Of a stretch of 64,000 bases of DNA, positions 1-8,307 are shown in pieces. Source of the stretch: Pseudomonadota bacterium (lineage in GTDB: Bacteria; Desulfobacterota; Desulfovibrionia; Desulfovibrionales; Desulfovibrionaceae); the NCBI GenBank assembly GCA_023433925.1, contig JAEYTO010000069.1, positions 1 to 64,000 of the forward strand, read 5' to 3'. The notes below the pieces were generated by a model. That model was not told where the DNA came from and ran no database searches. It saw only the letters and a program-made list of their open reading frames with translations. The position numbers and the translations under genes are program-made. Every line of letters starts with the position of its first letter. The first letter of the stretch is position 1.

Positions 1-52
1 TTTCGGCGCAGGGCTATCGCATATGACTCGTGGCCAGGCGAATCGCCCTACT

Positions 53-128
53 TGCGGGTTCCAAGGGCCGTGGCCCTTGGCGGGGTCAAGGGACGGAGCC
101 TCTTGTGGGGCCGGGGAGGGCAAAGCCC
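53..128 (-). repeat. Dispersed hairpin repeat, family A (reverse orientation)
   Basis: A hairpin arm pair CCAAGGGCC/GGCCCTTGG is followed by a second GC-rich hairpin ending near AAGCCCTTCC. The same two-hairpin unit recurs in many intergenic gaps of this window. It lies downstream of thiE and may end its transcript. Confidence 0.6.
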
Positions 129-135
129 TTCCGGC

Positions 136-786
136 TCAGGCCCTGGATGCTCGCCCGGCCTGAACGGCGCGGGCCAGGGCGCGCGCGGCTTCCTCGGGCG
201 ATTGCGCCGAGCAGATGGCCGAGACAACGGCCACGCCGTCCGCGCCCGCGGCCATGATCTGGGCCGCGTTGGAGGCGTCCACGCCGCCGATGCCCACCAT
301 GGGCCGCGTGATGCGCCCGCGCAAGGCGCGCAGGCCTTCGACGCTCCAGGGAAGGTGGCTGAAGTCCGTCTTGGTCGCGGTGGGGAAGACCGGCCCCACG
401 CCGTAGTAGTCCACGGGCAGCTTCTCGGCTTCCAGGGCCTGCTCCGGAGTGTCCGTGGACAGGCCCAGGATGGCCGAGGGGCCAAGGATGCGCCGCGCGT
501 CGAGCGCGTGCATGTCGCCTTGGCCCACGTGCGCGCCGTCGGCGCCGGCGGCCAGGGCCACGTCGATCCGGTCGTTGACGAGCAGCGGCACGCCGAGCGG
601 CGCGAGCAGGGCCTTGAGCGCGCGGGCCAGCTCCACGAATTCGCGGGTGGCCGCGCACTTCTCGCGCAACTGGACCATGGTCGCCCCGCCGCGCACGGCC
701 CGGCCCACGATGTCCAGCAGGTCGCGGCCCAGGCACAGCGGCCGGTCGGTGACAAGGTAGACGCTCAGGTCGAAGGGGCGACGCAT
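136..786 (-). CDS. thiE: Thiamine-phosphate synthase ThiE
   Basis: This 216-residue protein couples HMP-pyrophosphate and thiazole phosphate into thiamine monophosphate in the cytoplasm. It has the ThiE pattern throughout: an N-terminal YLVTDR strand, VQLREK at about residue 38, LVNDRIDVAL near 70, GAHVGQGD near 85, YYGVGPVFPT near 127, and the phosphate-binding GIGGVDASN near 171. Length matches the family. It is on the same strand as the thiamine-binding-family gene at 971-1288, separated by a family-A repeat, so the two may serve thiamine metabolism together. The TPP riboswitch motifs often seen upstream are not visible. Confidence 0.95.
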   Translation of the reverse strand: MRRPFDLSVYLVTDRPLCLGRDLLDIVGRAVRGGATMVQLREKCAATREFVELARALKALLAPLGVPLLVNDRIDVALAAGADGAHVGQGDMHALDARRILGPSAILGLSTDTPEQALEAEKLPVDYYGVGPVFPTATKTDFSHLPWSVEGLRALRGRITRPMVGIGGVDASNAAQIMAAGADGVAVVSAICSAQSPEEAARALARAVQAGRASRA

Positions 787-817
787 GCGGGGCTCCGGAT
801 ATTGCGTTCAGCAGGCC

Positions 818-960
818 AACCGGGAGAAGGCGCCGCCCTCTCTGGGCTCTTTCCCGCCAGAGAGAGACTCGGGCCGTCCCGGCCCTCGCGCCGCGGGCGT
901 GGCCCAAGGCGGCGACATGCGATCGTGCAGCATGGCGCGATTGTCCCGGCCCCCGTGGTT
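818..960 (+). repeat. Dispersed hairpin repeat, family A, long copy
   Basis: It starts CCGGGAGAAGGCG and runs through CTCTTTCCCGCC, then continues as a longer module (CTCGGGCCGTCC, CCAAGGCGGCGA, GATTGTCCCGG). The longer module is closely matched at 41344-41490, making this a two-part repeat of about 145 bases. It fills the gap between thiE and the thiamine-binding-family gene. Confidence 0.65.
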
Positions 961-970
961 GGGGGAAAAT

Positions 971-1288
971 TCAATCCTTGGGCGCGCCCCGGCCGTTCAG
1001 GCGTCCTTCCACGTCGGCGACCTTTTGCTCCAGGCCGCCCGAGCGGCCGGCGCGGCCGTCCACCTTGAGGGTCATGTAGACCCGGCCGCAGTCGGCCTGC
1101 ATGGCCTTGAAGCAGCGGGCCACAACGGCCATGACCTCGTCGTACTCGCCCTCGATGGCAGTGCCCATGGGACCCAGGCGATGCGGCAGGCCGCTCTCGC
1201 GGACGATGCGCACGGCGCGGGCCACGTGCTCGGAAACGCTTTCGTCCTTGCCGATGGGAAATAGGGACAGGTCGACGATGACGCTCAT
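971..1288 (-). CDS. MTH1187/YkoF-family thiamine-binding protein
   Basis: This 105-residue ferredoxin-like-fold protein matches the MTH1187 (DUF77) family. It begins VIVDLSLFPIG and has SEHVARAVRIVRESG, a PMGTAIEG strand near residue 40 and DEVMAVVARC. Members bind thiamine-like ligands or act as small regulatory or carrier proteins; none is known as an enzyme. Its place upstream of thiE on the same strand supports a thiamine-related role, though that is inference. The length is normal and the start has GAGCGCACC ahead of ATG, a weak SD. Confidence 0.8.
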   Translation of the reverse strand: MSVIVDLSLFPIGKDESVSEHVARAVRIVRESGLPHRLGPMGTAIEGEYDEVMAVVARCFKAMQADCGRVYMTLKVDGRAGRSGGLEQKVADVEGRLNGRGAPKD

Positions 1289-1344
1289 GGTGCGCTCCTG
1301 AAATATGGATCAAAGAATCATAAGTCAGACCGGCCTGGAAATAA

Positions 1345-1370
1345 AGCCGCCACTCGAGTTCGCGGCGGCT
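1345..1370 (-). terminator. Hairpin in the leader of the thiamine-binding-family gene
   Basis: Perfect 7-bp arms AGCCGCC/GGCGGCT flank a 12-base loop; read on the minus strand it is followed by TTTATTT. No minus-strand gene ends just upstream, so it may be a leader attenuator rather than a gene-end terminator. Confidence 0.4.
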
Positions 1371-1458
1371 TGACCGGTCCGCGGCCATCCTTTATTCCCG
1401 CGCCTTCGGCTGGTACAAGCACGACATGGCGCGACGAAGCGCGCCCCAAGGAGACCGC

Positions 1459-1992
1459 ATGACCGCCAAGCGATACGGCAACTATTTGCAGGAGCTCAAG
1501 TCCCGCTCCCAGAAGAAGCGCGAGATGAACGCGCTCCAGGACCTGGGCGCGCGGCTCGTGGACCTGCCCCGGAACGAGCTGGAGGCTTTGGGCCTTCCGG
1601 ACGAGCTCGTCAAGGCCGTGCTCATGGCCCGCAAGCTGAGGGACGCCAAGAACGACTCCTACCGCCGCCAGCTCCAGTACGTCGGCCGGCTCATGCGTGA
1701 GATCGACGCCGGGCCGGTGATCGCGCACTTCGCCGGCGCCGATGCGGAGCACCAGGAGGACGTGCAGGTCTTCCGGCGGCTGGAGCGCTGGCGCGACGCC
1801 CTGCTGGCCGGGGACGAAAGCGCCTTGGCGGAGATAGGCCAGGCCTATCCCGGCGCGGACCTCTCGGGCATCCGCGAGACGGCCAACAAGGCTCGGGCCG
1901 AGAAGGAGCTCGGCAGGCCGCCCAGGTCGGCGCGGCAGCTCTTCCGCTATCTGCGCAGCCTTGAGCACGCGGAGGAGGGCGAGCAGGAGTAA
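1459..1992 (+). CDS. yjgA: YjgA/DarP-family ribosome-associated protein (DUF615)
   Basis: This 177-residue helical, highly charged protein matches the YjgA (DarP) family, which associates with late 50S assembly intermediates. Family features are SRSQKKREMNALQ near the N-terminus, LPDELVKAVLMARK, RRQLQYVGRLMR and the C-terminal RQLFRYLRSL. An upstream in-frame ATG at 1426 exists, but AAGGAG five bases before the ATG at 1459 makes that start better. It is transcribed alone on the plus strand, between two minus-strand genes. Confidence 0.9.
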   Translation: MTAKRYGNYLQELKSRSQKKREMNALQDLGARLVDLPRNELEALGLPDELVKAVLMARKLRDAKNDSYRRQLQYVGRLMREIDAGPVIAHFAGADAEHQEDVQVFRRLERWRDALLAGDESALAEIGQAYPGADLSGIRETANKARAEKELGRPPRSARQLFRYLRSLEHAEEGEQE

Positions 1993-2142
1993 AGGCCCGG
2001 CCTGTCTCGAACATGGGCTGGGTGCGGTCGCAGCGGGTGAGGGCTTCGAAGGGCGCTTGGGCAAGGGCGTTGGACGAATGAACGTGGAGAGGATCGAGCC
2101 CCTCCACGAACGGGCCGGCGAGAGACGCCAGCTGGCGGATGC

Positions 2143-2346
2143 TTACCTGTCGACCAGGAAGGAAATCTTGGTCGTGACCCTGAACACGGTTATCTGGCTG
2201 TTTTCCACCCTGGCCTGAAAATCCTTGATCCATACGGACTGGATGTTGCGCACGGACTTGGCCGTCTCGGCCACGGCGGTGCGCACGGCGTCCTCGAAGC
2301 CTTTTTCGGACTGGGCGATGATCTCGATGGACTTCACCACTGACAT
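2143..2346 (-). CDS. Dodecin, flavin-binding storage protein
   Basis: This 67-residue protein matches dodecins, which form hollow dodecamers that store or buffer flavin. It begins SVVKSIEIIAQSEKGFEDAV, has the conserved IQSVWIKDFQA strand with its flavin-stacking Trp, and ends in a VTTKISF strand. AAAGGAG six bases upstream of the ATG at 2346 decides the start; the in-frame ATG at 2382 has no such site. It lies 37 bases downstream of the Cys-rich gene at 2384-2608 on the same strand, possibly co-transcribed. Confidence 0.92.
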   Translation of the reverse strand: MSVVKSIEIIAQSEKGFEDAVRTAVAETAKSVRNIQSVWIKDFQARVENSQITVFRVTTKISFLVDR

Positions 2347-2383
2347 GGCAGACTCCTTTGCCGAGGTCACGGCATGCCCCATG

Positions 2384-2608
2384 TTACCCCGTGCTGGACG
2401 AGAGGGCCGGGAAGGCGCTCCCCAGGGGGGTGATGAACAGGGATGGCTGGTCCCCGAACCTGCCGCAGTATTTCAGGCGCCAGCATTCGCTCGTGCGCTC
2501 CCCGCGAATGCAGTAGGCGCTCACCATGGCCTGGACGGATCGGCTCTTGTCCGATCCGAAGGACTTGTAGAATGGACAAGTGCGCAGATAGGTGCATGGT
2601 CCAGCCAC
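2384..2608 (-). CDS. Cysteine-rich small protein of unknown function
   Basis: This 74-residue protein begins with GTG and has an AGGAG site eight bases upstream. It contains five cysteines (C5, C11, C33, C42, C48) in CTYLRTCPFY and YCIRGERTSECWRLKYC, a spacing that suggests a metal site or redox centre. I do not recognise a characterised family. It sits directly upstream of dodecin on the same strand. An alternative frame from 2597 encodes no Cys pattern and is treated as a shadow. Confidence 0.6.
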   Translation of the reverse strand: MAGPCTYLRTCPFYKSFGSDKSRSVQAMVSAYCIRGERTSECWRLKYCGRFGDQPSLFITPLGSAFPALSSSTG

Positions 2609-2886
2609 CCTTCCGACTCCTCTTTCAGGTTGTTTATCCAGGATCCGCCGAACCTGGACGGCCGAAGGCCGTTCTGATCAGACAGTCTATCCGTTTCGGT
2701 TTCACGGGCATCCGGCCTATGTCTGATTTTGCTGTCGGAATATCGCCTACGCCCAAGGGTCGAGCGCCCAGCCCGGCGGCCGATCCAGGCTATTGACCCT
2801 GTGCGCGAAAATGGGCACACACTGGAGCGAGGATCAACACGTTTCATTGTCTTGATGCTTCATAAGGACTTCGCAAGGAGGATGAG
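2609..2886. other. Intergenic region upstream of neelaredoxin
   Basis: No convincing gene is present. It contains a TCTGATCAGA palindrome (2673-2682) and an inverted repeat ATCAGACA/TGTCTGAT (2677-2684 and 2720-2727). These could form a leader hairpin or operator for the neelaredoxin gene, but nothing proves it. Confidence 0.4.
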
Positions 2887-3279
2887 ATGAAGGCTGCTGA
2901 CCTGTACAAGAGCGACGACTGGAAGAACGAGAAGCATGTCCCGGTGATCGAGTGCCCGGACAGCGTGGCCGCCGATCAGATGTTCGACGTCAAGGTGAGC
3001 ATCGGCAAGGAGGTCGCCCATCCCAATACCACGGCGCACCACATCGCCTGGATCAAGCTCTACTTCAAGCCCACGGGGGCCAAGTTCCCTTACGAGATCG
3101 GCCAGTTCGGGTTCTCCGCGCACGGCGCGTCCACCGAAGGCCCGGACACGAGCGGCGTGTACACCCACCATGCCGTGACCTGCTCCTTCAAGACGAGCAA
3201 GCCGGGCGAGCTGCTGGCCACCTCGTACTGCAACATCCATGGGCTGTGGGAGAACTCCACGGCCATCAACGTCAAGTAG
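2887..3279 (+). CDS. Neelaredoxin (class II superoxide reductase)
   Basis: This 130-residue protein reduces superoxide to hydrogen peroxide without making oxygen, using a square-pyramidal Fe(His)4Cys centre in the cytoplasm. The EKHVP motif supplies H17 and the catalytic-loop Lys16. H45 and H51/H52 lie in HPNTTAHHIAW, and C115 and H118 in YCNIHGLW, so all five ligands are present. It lacks the N-terminal desulforedoxin-like domain of class I desulfoferrodoxin; a separate desulforedoxin gene lies at 29947-30063. AAGGAGG just upstream supports the start. It is followed by a strong terminator, so it is probably monocistronic. Confidence 0.95.
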   Translation: MKAADLYKSDDWKNEKHVPVIECPDSVAADQMFDVKVSIGKEVAHPNTTAHHIAWIKLYFKPTGAKFPYEIGQFGFSAHGASTEGPDTSGVYTHHAVTCSFKTSKPGELLATSYCNIHGLWENSTAINVK

Positions 3280-3395
3280 TGCTTGAGGCCAGGGGCCGGG
3301 CGGAAGCTGAGCCGGACGGGCTTGCCTCCGCATGCTGATGGCGGCTTCGGCCGGCGCGGTACGCGCGGCCTGCGCGTGACGCCAGGCGGAAAATG

Positions 3396-3428
3396 AAAAG
3401 GCCCGGAGCGATCCGGGCCTTCGTTTTC
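3396..3428 (+). terminator. Rho-independent terminator after neelaredoxin
   Basis: Perfect 10-bp arms AAGGCCCGGA/TCCGGGCCTT with loop GCGA are followed by CGTTTT. The arms are A/T-ended, so it may also work for the minus-strand ORF ending at 3465. Confidence 0.8.
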
Positions 3429-3464
3429 CAGGCGGCCGCGAGTGGCGGCTTGAGCGGCCTGGGG

Positions 3465-3782
3465 TCAGACTTGTCTGTCGAGGGTTTGCCCTGGCCGCGC
3501 GTGGTCCGGGGCCACGAGCTCCATGAACACCGCGGCCGTGGCCTGGTCCAGGAGCGCGCGTGTCAGGGCCAGGCGGCTCGGCTTGTAGCTCGCAAGGGTC
3601 AAGCCCTCTCCGCACGGGGCATGGCCTTCGGGACCGCCCGCCCGAGGCGCGCCCTGCCTGGCGCGTCCGGCGGGGCCAATCCTCCCGGAGCGGCCCTCAT
3701 CGCTGGGCGCGTGGCGCCCGTCAGAGCCCCGGAGGCTGTCCATGGCGCGAGAAGAAAAGGAAGATTCGATGCGCATGAACAT
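3465..3782 (-). CDS. Possible small hypothetical protein
   Basis: The frame encodes up to 105 residues with high G/C at third positions, strongest in the last 45 residues (LTLASYKPSRLALTRALLD, then TAAVFMELVAPDH). The first half is Gly/Arg-rich and less convincing, so the true start may be internal. I recognise no family. It ends next to a bidirectional terminator, which fits a real transcript, but it could be chance in GC-rich sequence. Confidence 0.35.
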   Translation of the reverse strand: MFMRIESSFSSRAMDSLRGSDGRHAPSDEGRSGRIGPAGRARQGAPRAGGPEGHAPCGEGLTLASYKPSRLALTRALLDQATAAVFMELVAPDHARPGQTLDRQV

Positions 3783-3829
3783 GTGATCGGACGAACGCGG
3801 CGGAACTTTAGCGGACTGCCGGAAATAGC

Positions 3830-3918
3830 CGTCCCGGCATTTTCAGCTCCGCAAGGCTTGAGCAAGACAGGGCATTGCTCACGGATGCCGGGCATCCGGC
3901 GGGCCGGTTCGGTCCCAT
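3830..3918 (-). repeat. MITE-like repeat, family B (partial, reverse orientation)
   Basis: Read on the minus strand it shows CCGGATGCCCGGCATCCGTG, then AGCAATGC, TTGCTCA and TTGCGGAGCTGAAAA. The same series occurs at 27156-27282 and 61694-61824. The AT-rich terminal hairpin is missing here, so this copy looks truncated. Confidence 0.6.
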
Positions 3919-3966
3919 GGCGCACGGCGGCTTCACATGTCTTGGCGACCGGGATATGAGCAGGCC

Positions 3967-4290
3967 ATGGCAGCCTGGACCCTGGCCGCATTGCTCGTCA
4001 TCCTGCAAGTGCCGGACATCTTGACCACCAACGCCATCCTGGCCCGTGGAGGGCGCGAGCTCAACCCGCTCATGCGCCTGTGCATGCGCCTGGACGCGGC
4101 CTGGGGCCTGCCCTGGTGGCTGCCCAAGGTCGTGCTGGCCTCGGCTGGCGCTTGGTTCCTGGCCGCCAGGGGCGGCGATGACGGCTTGCTGTACCTGCTC
4201 GTGCTGGTGGCGGCCTACCTGGGCGTGGTGGGCTCCAACCTCGTGCAGCTCAGACGCCTGATCCTCCGCGCGCGGCGCAAGACCGGTTGA
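3967..4290 (+). CDS. Small membrane protein, DUF5658-like
   Basis: About 107 residues with three or four membrane segments. The motif PDILTTNAILARGGRELNP near the N-terminus matches the pattern of DUF5658 proteins (D-TT near helix 1, then E-NP). Function is unknown in the family. The in-frame ATG at 3937 would add ten residues; I prefer 3967 because it begins at the hydrophobic segment, but no strong ribosome site separates them. It precedes the copper ATPase on the same strand with a gap of about 130 bases. Confidence 0.6.
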   Translation: MAAWTLAALLVILQVPDILTTNAILARGGRELNPLMRLCMRLDAAWGLPWWLPKVVLASAGAWFLAARGGDDGLLYLLVLVAAYLGVVGSNLVQLRRLILRARRKTG

Positions 4291-4420
4291 GGCCGCGCAG
4301 GGCATCGCGCCGCGCCGGCCGATCGACAGGCGCGGGCGGGGCATTGGCTTGCTTTTTCGCGAAGATGGCCTAGCTTACATTTCATATCCCGACCCACAGC
4401 CATCCGACGAGGCGCAGCAC

Positions 4421-6982
4421 ATGAGCGACCAGAGCATCCTTCAGCCACCGCATACTCAGGCGACCAGGGACCGGAAGGATACGGCGACCGTCAGGCGCGT
4501 GCAGGCCCCGGTCAAGGGCATGCACTGCGCTTCGTGCTCCGCGCGCATCGAGCGCGCCGTGGGCGCCATGGACGGCGTGAAGAGCGTGTCCGTGAACCTG
4601 GCCGGCGAGAGCATGGACGTGGAGTTCGACCCCCGTGTCCTGAGCTTCGAGGAGATAGGCGAGCGCATCAAGAAGCTCGGCTTCGAGGCCATGTCGCCGG
4701 CCGAGCCTGCCGCCACGGGCGAGACGCTCCTGGAGCTGGACCTCGGCGGCATGCACTGCGCCTCGTGCTCCGCGCGCATCGAGCGCGTGGTGGGCGGCAT
4801 GGACGGCGTGCGCAAGGCCGAGGTCAACCTGGCCACGGAATCGGGCCTCTTCGAGTACGACCCGGAGGCGATCAGCCCGCGAGCCATCCGCGAGGCCATC
4901 GCCAGGCTGGGCTTCACGGCCAAGGCGCGCACCAGGGCCGGCCAGGCCATGGCCGAGCGCCAGCGCCAGGCCGAGGAGCGCCTGTCCGACCTGCGCCGCC
5001 GGCTCATTCCGGCCTTCGCCTTCGCCCTGCCCGTGCTCGTCCTGTCCATGGGCCACATGCTCGGCCTGCCCCTGCCGCGCTGGCTCGACCCCATGCACGC
5101 GCCGCTCAATTTCGCCCTGGCCCAGCTCGTGCTGACCCTGCCGGTGCTCTGGTCGGGCCGCGAGTTCTACACCATCGGCTTCCCCAATCTTCTGCGCGGC
5201 CAGCCCACCATGGACTCGCTCATCGCCGTGGGCACGGGCGCGGCCGTGGTCTACTCGCTGTGGAACACCGTCGAGATCGCCCTGGGCGTGCAGGCCATGG
5301 AGCGGGCCATGGACCTCTACTTCGAGGCCGCGGCCGTGCTCATCGCCCTGGTCTCCCTGGGCCGCTACTTCGAGGCGCGCGCCAAGCTGCGCACCTCCGA
5401 CGCCATCCGCGCGCTCATGCGGCTCGCGCCCGACACGGCCACGCTCGTCACCGACAGCGGCACGCAGCCCATCCCGCTGGACGAGGTGGAGCGCGGCGAC
5501 GTGCTCCTCGTGCGGCCGGGCGAGCGGCTGCCCGTGGACGGAACGGTCGTGGAGGGCGAGTCGGGCGTGGACGAATCCATGCTCACGGGCGAGCCCCTGC
5601 CCGTGACCAAGCGCCCCGGCGACGCCGTGACCGGCGGCACGCTCAACACCACGGGCGCGCTGCGCGTCAAGGCCGGCCGCGTGGGCGCGGACACGACGCT
5701 CGCGCGCATCATCGACATGGTGCGCAAGGCCCAGGGCACCAAGGCGCCCATCGCCAACCTGGCCGACGCGATCAGCTTCTACTTCGTGCCCGCGGTCATG
5801 GGCCTAGCCATGCTCGCGGGCCTGGCCTGGTATTTCCTGGGCGGGGCCGAGTTCACCTTCGCCCTGCGCATCTTCATCGCCGTGCTCGTCATCGCCTGCC
5901 CCTGCGCCATGGGCCTGGCCACGCCGACCTCCATCATGGTCGGCACGGGCCGGGGCGCGCAGCTCGGCGTGCTCGTCAAGGGCGGCGAGGCCTTGCAGGC
6001 CGCCGAGGGCGTCAACGCCGTGGTCTTCGACAAGACCGGCACCCTGACCCACGGCAAGCCAGAGCTGACCGACCTGGAGCCGCTCACGGACGCCTTTGGC
6101 GGGCGGCGCGAGCTGCTGGCCCTGGCCGCGGCCGCCGAGTCGGTCAGCGAGCACCCGCTGGCGGCGGCCGTGGTGCGCGCCGCCGAGCGCGAGGGTCTCG
6201 CCCTGGCCAGGCCCGAGGGCTTCCAGGCCCTGGGCGGCCGGGGGATCAAGGCCATGGTGGACGGCCGGGCCGTGCTCCTGGGCAATGCCGAGCTCATGGC
6301 CGAGGAGAGCGTGCGCGACACGGACCCGATCCGCACCGCCGAAATCGCCGGCCGCCTGTCGGCCCAGGGCAAGACCGCGCTCTTCCTGGCCGTGGACGGC
6401 CGCATGGCGTCGCTGCTGGCCGTGGCCGACACGCTCAAGGATGAGGCCCCGGCGATCGTCGCGGAGCTGCGCGCCATGGGCATGCGCGTGATCATGATCA
6501 CCGGCGACAACGAGGTCACGGCCAGGGCCGTGGCGACCCAGGCCGGCGTGTCCGAGGTCCTGGCCCAGGTCCTGCCGGGCCGCAAGGCCGAAGAGGTACG
6601 CGGGCTCCAGGAGCGTGGGCTCAAGGTGGCCATGGTCGGCGACGGCATCAACGACGCCCCGGCCCTGGCTCAGGCCGACGTGGGCCTGGCCATGGGCACT
6701 GGCATCGACGTGGCCGTGGAGTCCGGGGACATGGTGCTCATGGCCGGCAACCTGCGTGGCGTGCTCACGGCCCTGCGCCTGTCGCGCGCGGTCATGGCCA
6801 ACATCCGCCAGAATTTGTTCTGGGCCTTCGCCTACAACGTGGTGGGTATTCCCGTGGCCGCGGGCCTGCTGTACGCCTTCGGCGGGCCGACGCTTTCGCC
6901 CATGCTCGCGGGCGCGGCCATGGCCATGAGCTCGGTGTCCGTGGTCACCAACGCGCTTCGGCTGCGCTTCTTCCGGGGGTGA
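4421..6982 (+). CDS. copA: Copper-exporting P1B-type ATPase CopA
   Basis: This 853-residue inner-membrane pump exports Cu(I) at the cost of ATP. It has two N-terminal heavy-metal domains, each with GMHCASC (about residues 33 and 110). These precede eight membrane segments, the actuator TGEP loop, the Cu-binding CPC in VIACPCAMGLATP, the phosphorylation site DKTGTLT, SEHPL, GDGINDAPAL, and a C-terminal MSSVSVV helix. These are the Cu(I)-specific signatures. The ATG at 4421 is preferred over 4349, which lacks family sequence. The next gene starts inside its stop codon, so the two are translationally coupled. Confidence 0.95.
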   Translation: MSDQSILQPPHTQATRDRKDTATVRRVQAPVKGMHCASCSARIERAVGAMDGVKSVSVNLAGESMDVEFDPRVLSFEEIGERIKKLGFEAMSPAEPAATGETLLELDLGGMHCASCSARIERVVGGMDGVRKAEVNLATESGLFEYDPEAISPRAIREAIARLGFTAKARTRAGQAMAERQRQAEERLSDLRRRLIPAFAFALPVLVLSMGHMLGLPLPRWLDPMHAPLNFALAQLVLTLPVLWSGREFYTIGFPNLLRGQPTMDSLIAVGTGAAVVYSLWNTVEIALGVQAMERAMDLYFEAAAVLIALVSLGRYFEARAKLRTSDAIRALMRLAPDTATLVTDSGTQPIPLDEVERGDVLLVRPGERLPVDGTVVEGESGVDESMLTGEPLPVTKRPGDAVTGGTLNTTGALRVKAGRVGADTTLARIIDMVRKAQGTKAPIANLADAISFYFVPAVMGLAMLAGLAWYFLGGAEFTFALRIFIAVLVIACPCAMGLATPTSIMVGTGRGAQLGVLVKGGEALQAAEGVNAVVFDKTGTLTHGKPELTDLEPLTDAFGGRRELLALAAAAESVSEHPLAAAVVRAAEREGLALARPEGFQALGGRGIKAMVDGRAVLLGNAELMAEESVRDTDPIRTAEIAGRLSAQGKTALFLAVDGRMASLLAVADTLKDEAPAIVAELRAMGMRVIMITGDNEVTARAVATQAGVSEVLAQVLPGRKAEEVRGLQERGLKVAMVGDGINDAPALAQADVGLAMGTGIDVAVESGDMVLMAGNLRGVLTALRLSRAVMANIRQNLFWAFAYNVVGIPVAAGLLYAFGGPTLSPMLAGAAMAMSSVSVVTNALRLRFFRG

Positions 6983-7257
6983 GCGTGGAGAGCAGCCACA
7001 GGTTTTTCCGCAACGCGGCCTGCAAGTACTTCCCCTGCCACGAGATGGAGGATGACTCGGAGTTCAACTGTCTGTTCTGCTTCTGCCCGCTGTACTGCCT
7101 GGACGAGAAGTGCGGCGGCGATTTCCGCATGCGTGGCGGGATCAAGGATTGCAGCGCCTGCCTCGTGCCCCATCGCCCCCAGGGCTATGACGTGGTCATG
7201 AAACGACTGCGCGAGTGCTTCGAGGAGCGCAGGAGGGGCGAGGACCAGGTTAAGTGA
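6979..7257 (+). CDS. Cysteine-rich small-domain protein (PF04071-like)
   Basis: This 92-residue protein carries the Cys-rich small domain: SHRFFRNAACKYFPCH, FNCLFCFCPLYC, CGG and KDCSACLVPH, in total about eleven Cys plus His residues likely to bind metal. In other genomes the domain is found alone or near cobalamin and metal genes; its function is not established. It starts with GTG overlapping the copA stop (GTGA), which implies a linked role, perhaps in copper or zinc handling. That role is inference. Confidence 0.8.
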   Translation: MSVESSHRFFRNAACKYFPCHEMEDDSEFNCLFCFCPLYCLDEKCGGDFRMRGGIKDCSACLVPHRPQGYDVVMKRLRECFEERRRGEDQVK

Positions 7258-7292
7258 GTCCGGCCGTTCGTCATGGCGGCGCCGGGCACTTC

Positions 7293-7310
7293 ACAAAGCG
7301 GCTGCTTTGT
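7293..7310 (+). terminator. Hairpin after the copA operon
   Basis: Perfect 7-bp arms ACAAAGC/GCTTTGT with loop GGCT lie 35 bases after the Cys-rich gene. There is no real T-run, so it is a weak candidate terminator. Confidence 0.45.
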
Positions 7311-7359
7311 ATCACAATGCATTAACTTCCCGCCATGTTTAGAGCCGCTTGCAAACGAA

Positions 7360-7445
7360 CTGCGGGTTCCAAGGGCCGCCCTGCCACGAACGGGCCTTGG
7401 CGGGTAGGATCCAGAGAAGGCAGGGCCCTTTCCGGTTCATCCGCA
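7360..7445 (-). repeat. Dispersed hairpin repeat, family A (reverse orientation)
   Basis: GCGGGTTCCAAGGGCCG through GGGCCTTGGCGGG, then GAGAAGGCAGGGCCCTTTCC, matches the copy at 53-128. It ends immediately before the receiver-HPt gene. Confidence 0.6.
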
Positions 7446-7482
7446 AGATGCTCCAGCAATGGTTGAACCATGGATTCCAGGC

Positions 7483-8229
7483 ATGCGCATCCTCATCGCC
7501 GAAGACAACGAGGTCAACCTGCTCGTGGCCTCCAGGCTGCTGGACAAGCTCGGCCACCTCAGCGTGGGCGTGCCCGATGGACAGCAGGCCCTGGAGACGC
7601 TCGAACGCGGGCGCTTCGACCTGCTCATCCTGGATCTGTCCATGCCCGTGCTGGACGGCCTGGACACGGCCAAGGCGATCCGCGCCAGGGGCCTGACCAT
7701 TCCCATCATCCTGCTCACCGCCTTCACCGACGCCGAGACGCGCGCCAGGGCCAAGGACTCGGGCATCGATCTTTTCCTGGACAAGCCCCTGGACAAGGAA
7801 GCCCTGCGCCGGGCCATCGACCAGATCGAGGCGAGCATGGCCGCCACGCATGCTGTGCCGCCCGAGGCGGACGCGGCCGGGGACCGGCTCATCGATCTGG
7901 CCCTGGTGCGCCGGCGGTTCTACGACGATTTCACGCTCCTGCGCGAGATCTTCGGCATGTACCTGGAGGACGCGCCCGCGCGGCTCAAGTCCATCGAGGC
8001 AGCCCTGACCGCCGGGGACTCCGTCGCCGCCTCCAAGGCCGCCCACTCGCTCAAGGGCATCAGCGGCTCGGTGGGCTCCCAGCGCCTGTCCGATGCAGCC
8101 CTGGCCCTGGAGAGGGCCGGCCGCGCCGGCGACCTGGCCGCGGCGCGGGATAGCCTCCCGCTGATCAAAGAACTCCTGGCCCAGACCATCCTTGAAATCC
8201 GGGAAATCATCGCCCGCCTGCCCGCGTAG
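7483..8229 (+). CDS. Receiver-HPt phosphorelay protein
   Basis: This protein of 248 residues (256 from the in-frame ATG at 7459) carries a receiver domain followed by a histidine phosphotransfer domain. The receiver has the acidic pair in AEDNEVN, the phosphoacceptor in LLILDLSMP, and the switch Lys in FLDKPLDK. The HPt domain has the histidine in AAHSLKGISGSVG near residue 190. There is no output or kinase domain, so it should relay phosphate between a hybrid kinase and a response regulator. Hybrid kinases at 13849 and 27592 are possible partners. Neither start has a good ribosome site. Confidence 0.85.
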   Translation: MRILIAEDNEVNLLVASRLLDKLGHLSVGVPDGQQALETLERGRFDLLILDLSMPVLDGLDTAKAIRARGLTIPIILLTAFTDAETRARAKDSGIDLFLDKPLDKEALRRAIDQIEASMAATHAVPPEADAAGDRLIDLALVRRRFYDDFTLLREIFGMYLEDAPARLKSIEAALTAGDSVAASKAAHSLKGISGSVGSQRLSDAALALERAGRAGDLAAARDSLPLIKELLAQTILEIREIIARLPA

Positions 8230-8307
8230 CACGCCGAGCCGCGTCCGGGTCGTCGAGGGCGGGCCGGTCACGCGCACGGATATCGCTGCCCGATTGTTCC
8301 GCCTGAG

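Noticed and set aside
1289..1458. Possible TPP riboswitch upstream of the thiamine-binding-family gene
   Set aside because: None of the conserved TPP core elements is visible on the minus strand; only a simple hairpin is present.
2521..2847. 108-residue minus-strand frame upstream of the Cys-rich gene
   Set aside because: It overlaps the better-supported Cys-rich gene, lacks a ribosome site and has no family pattern.
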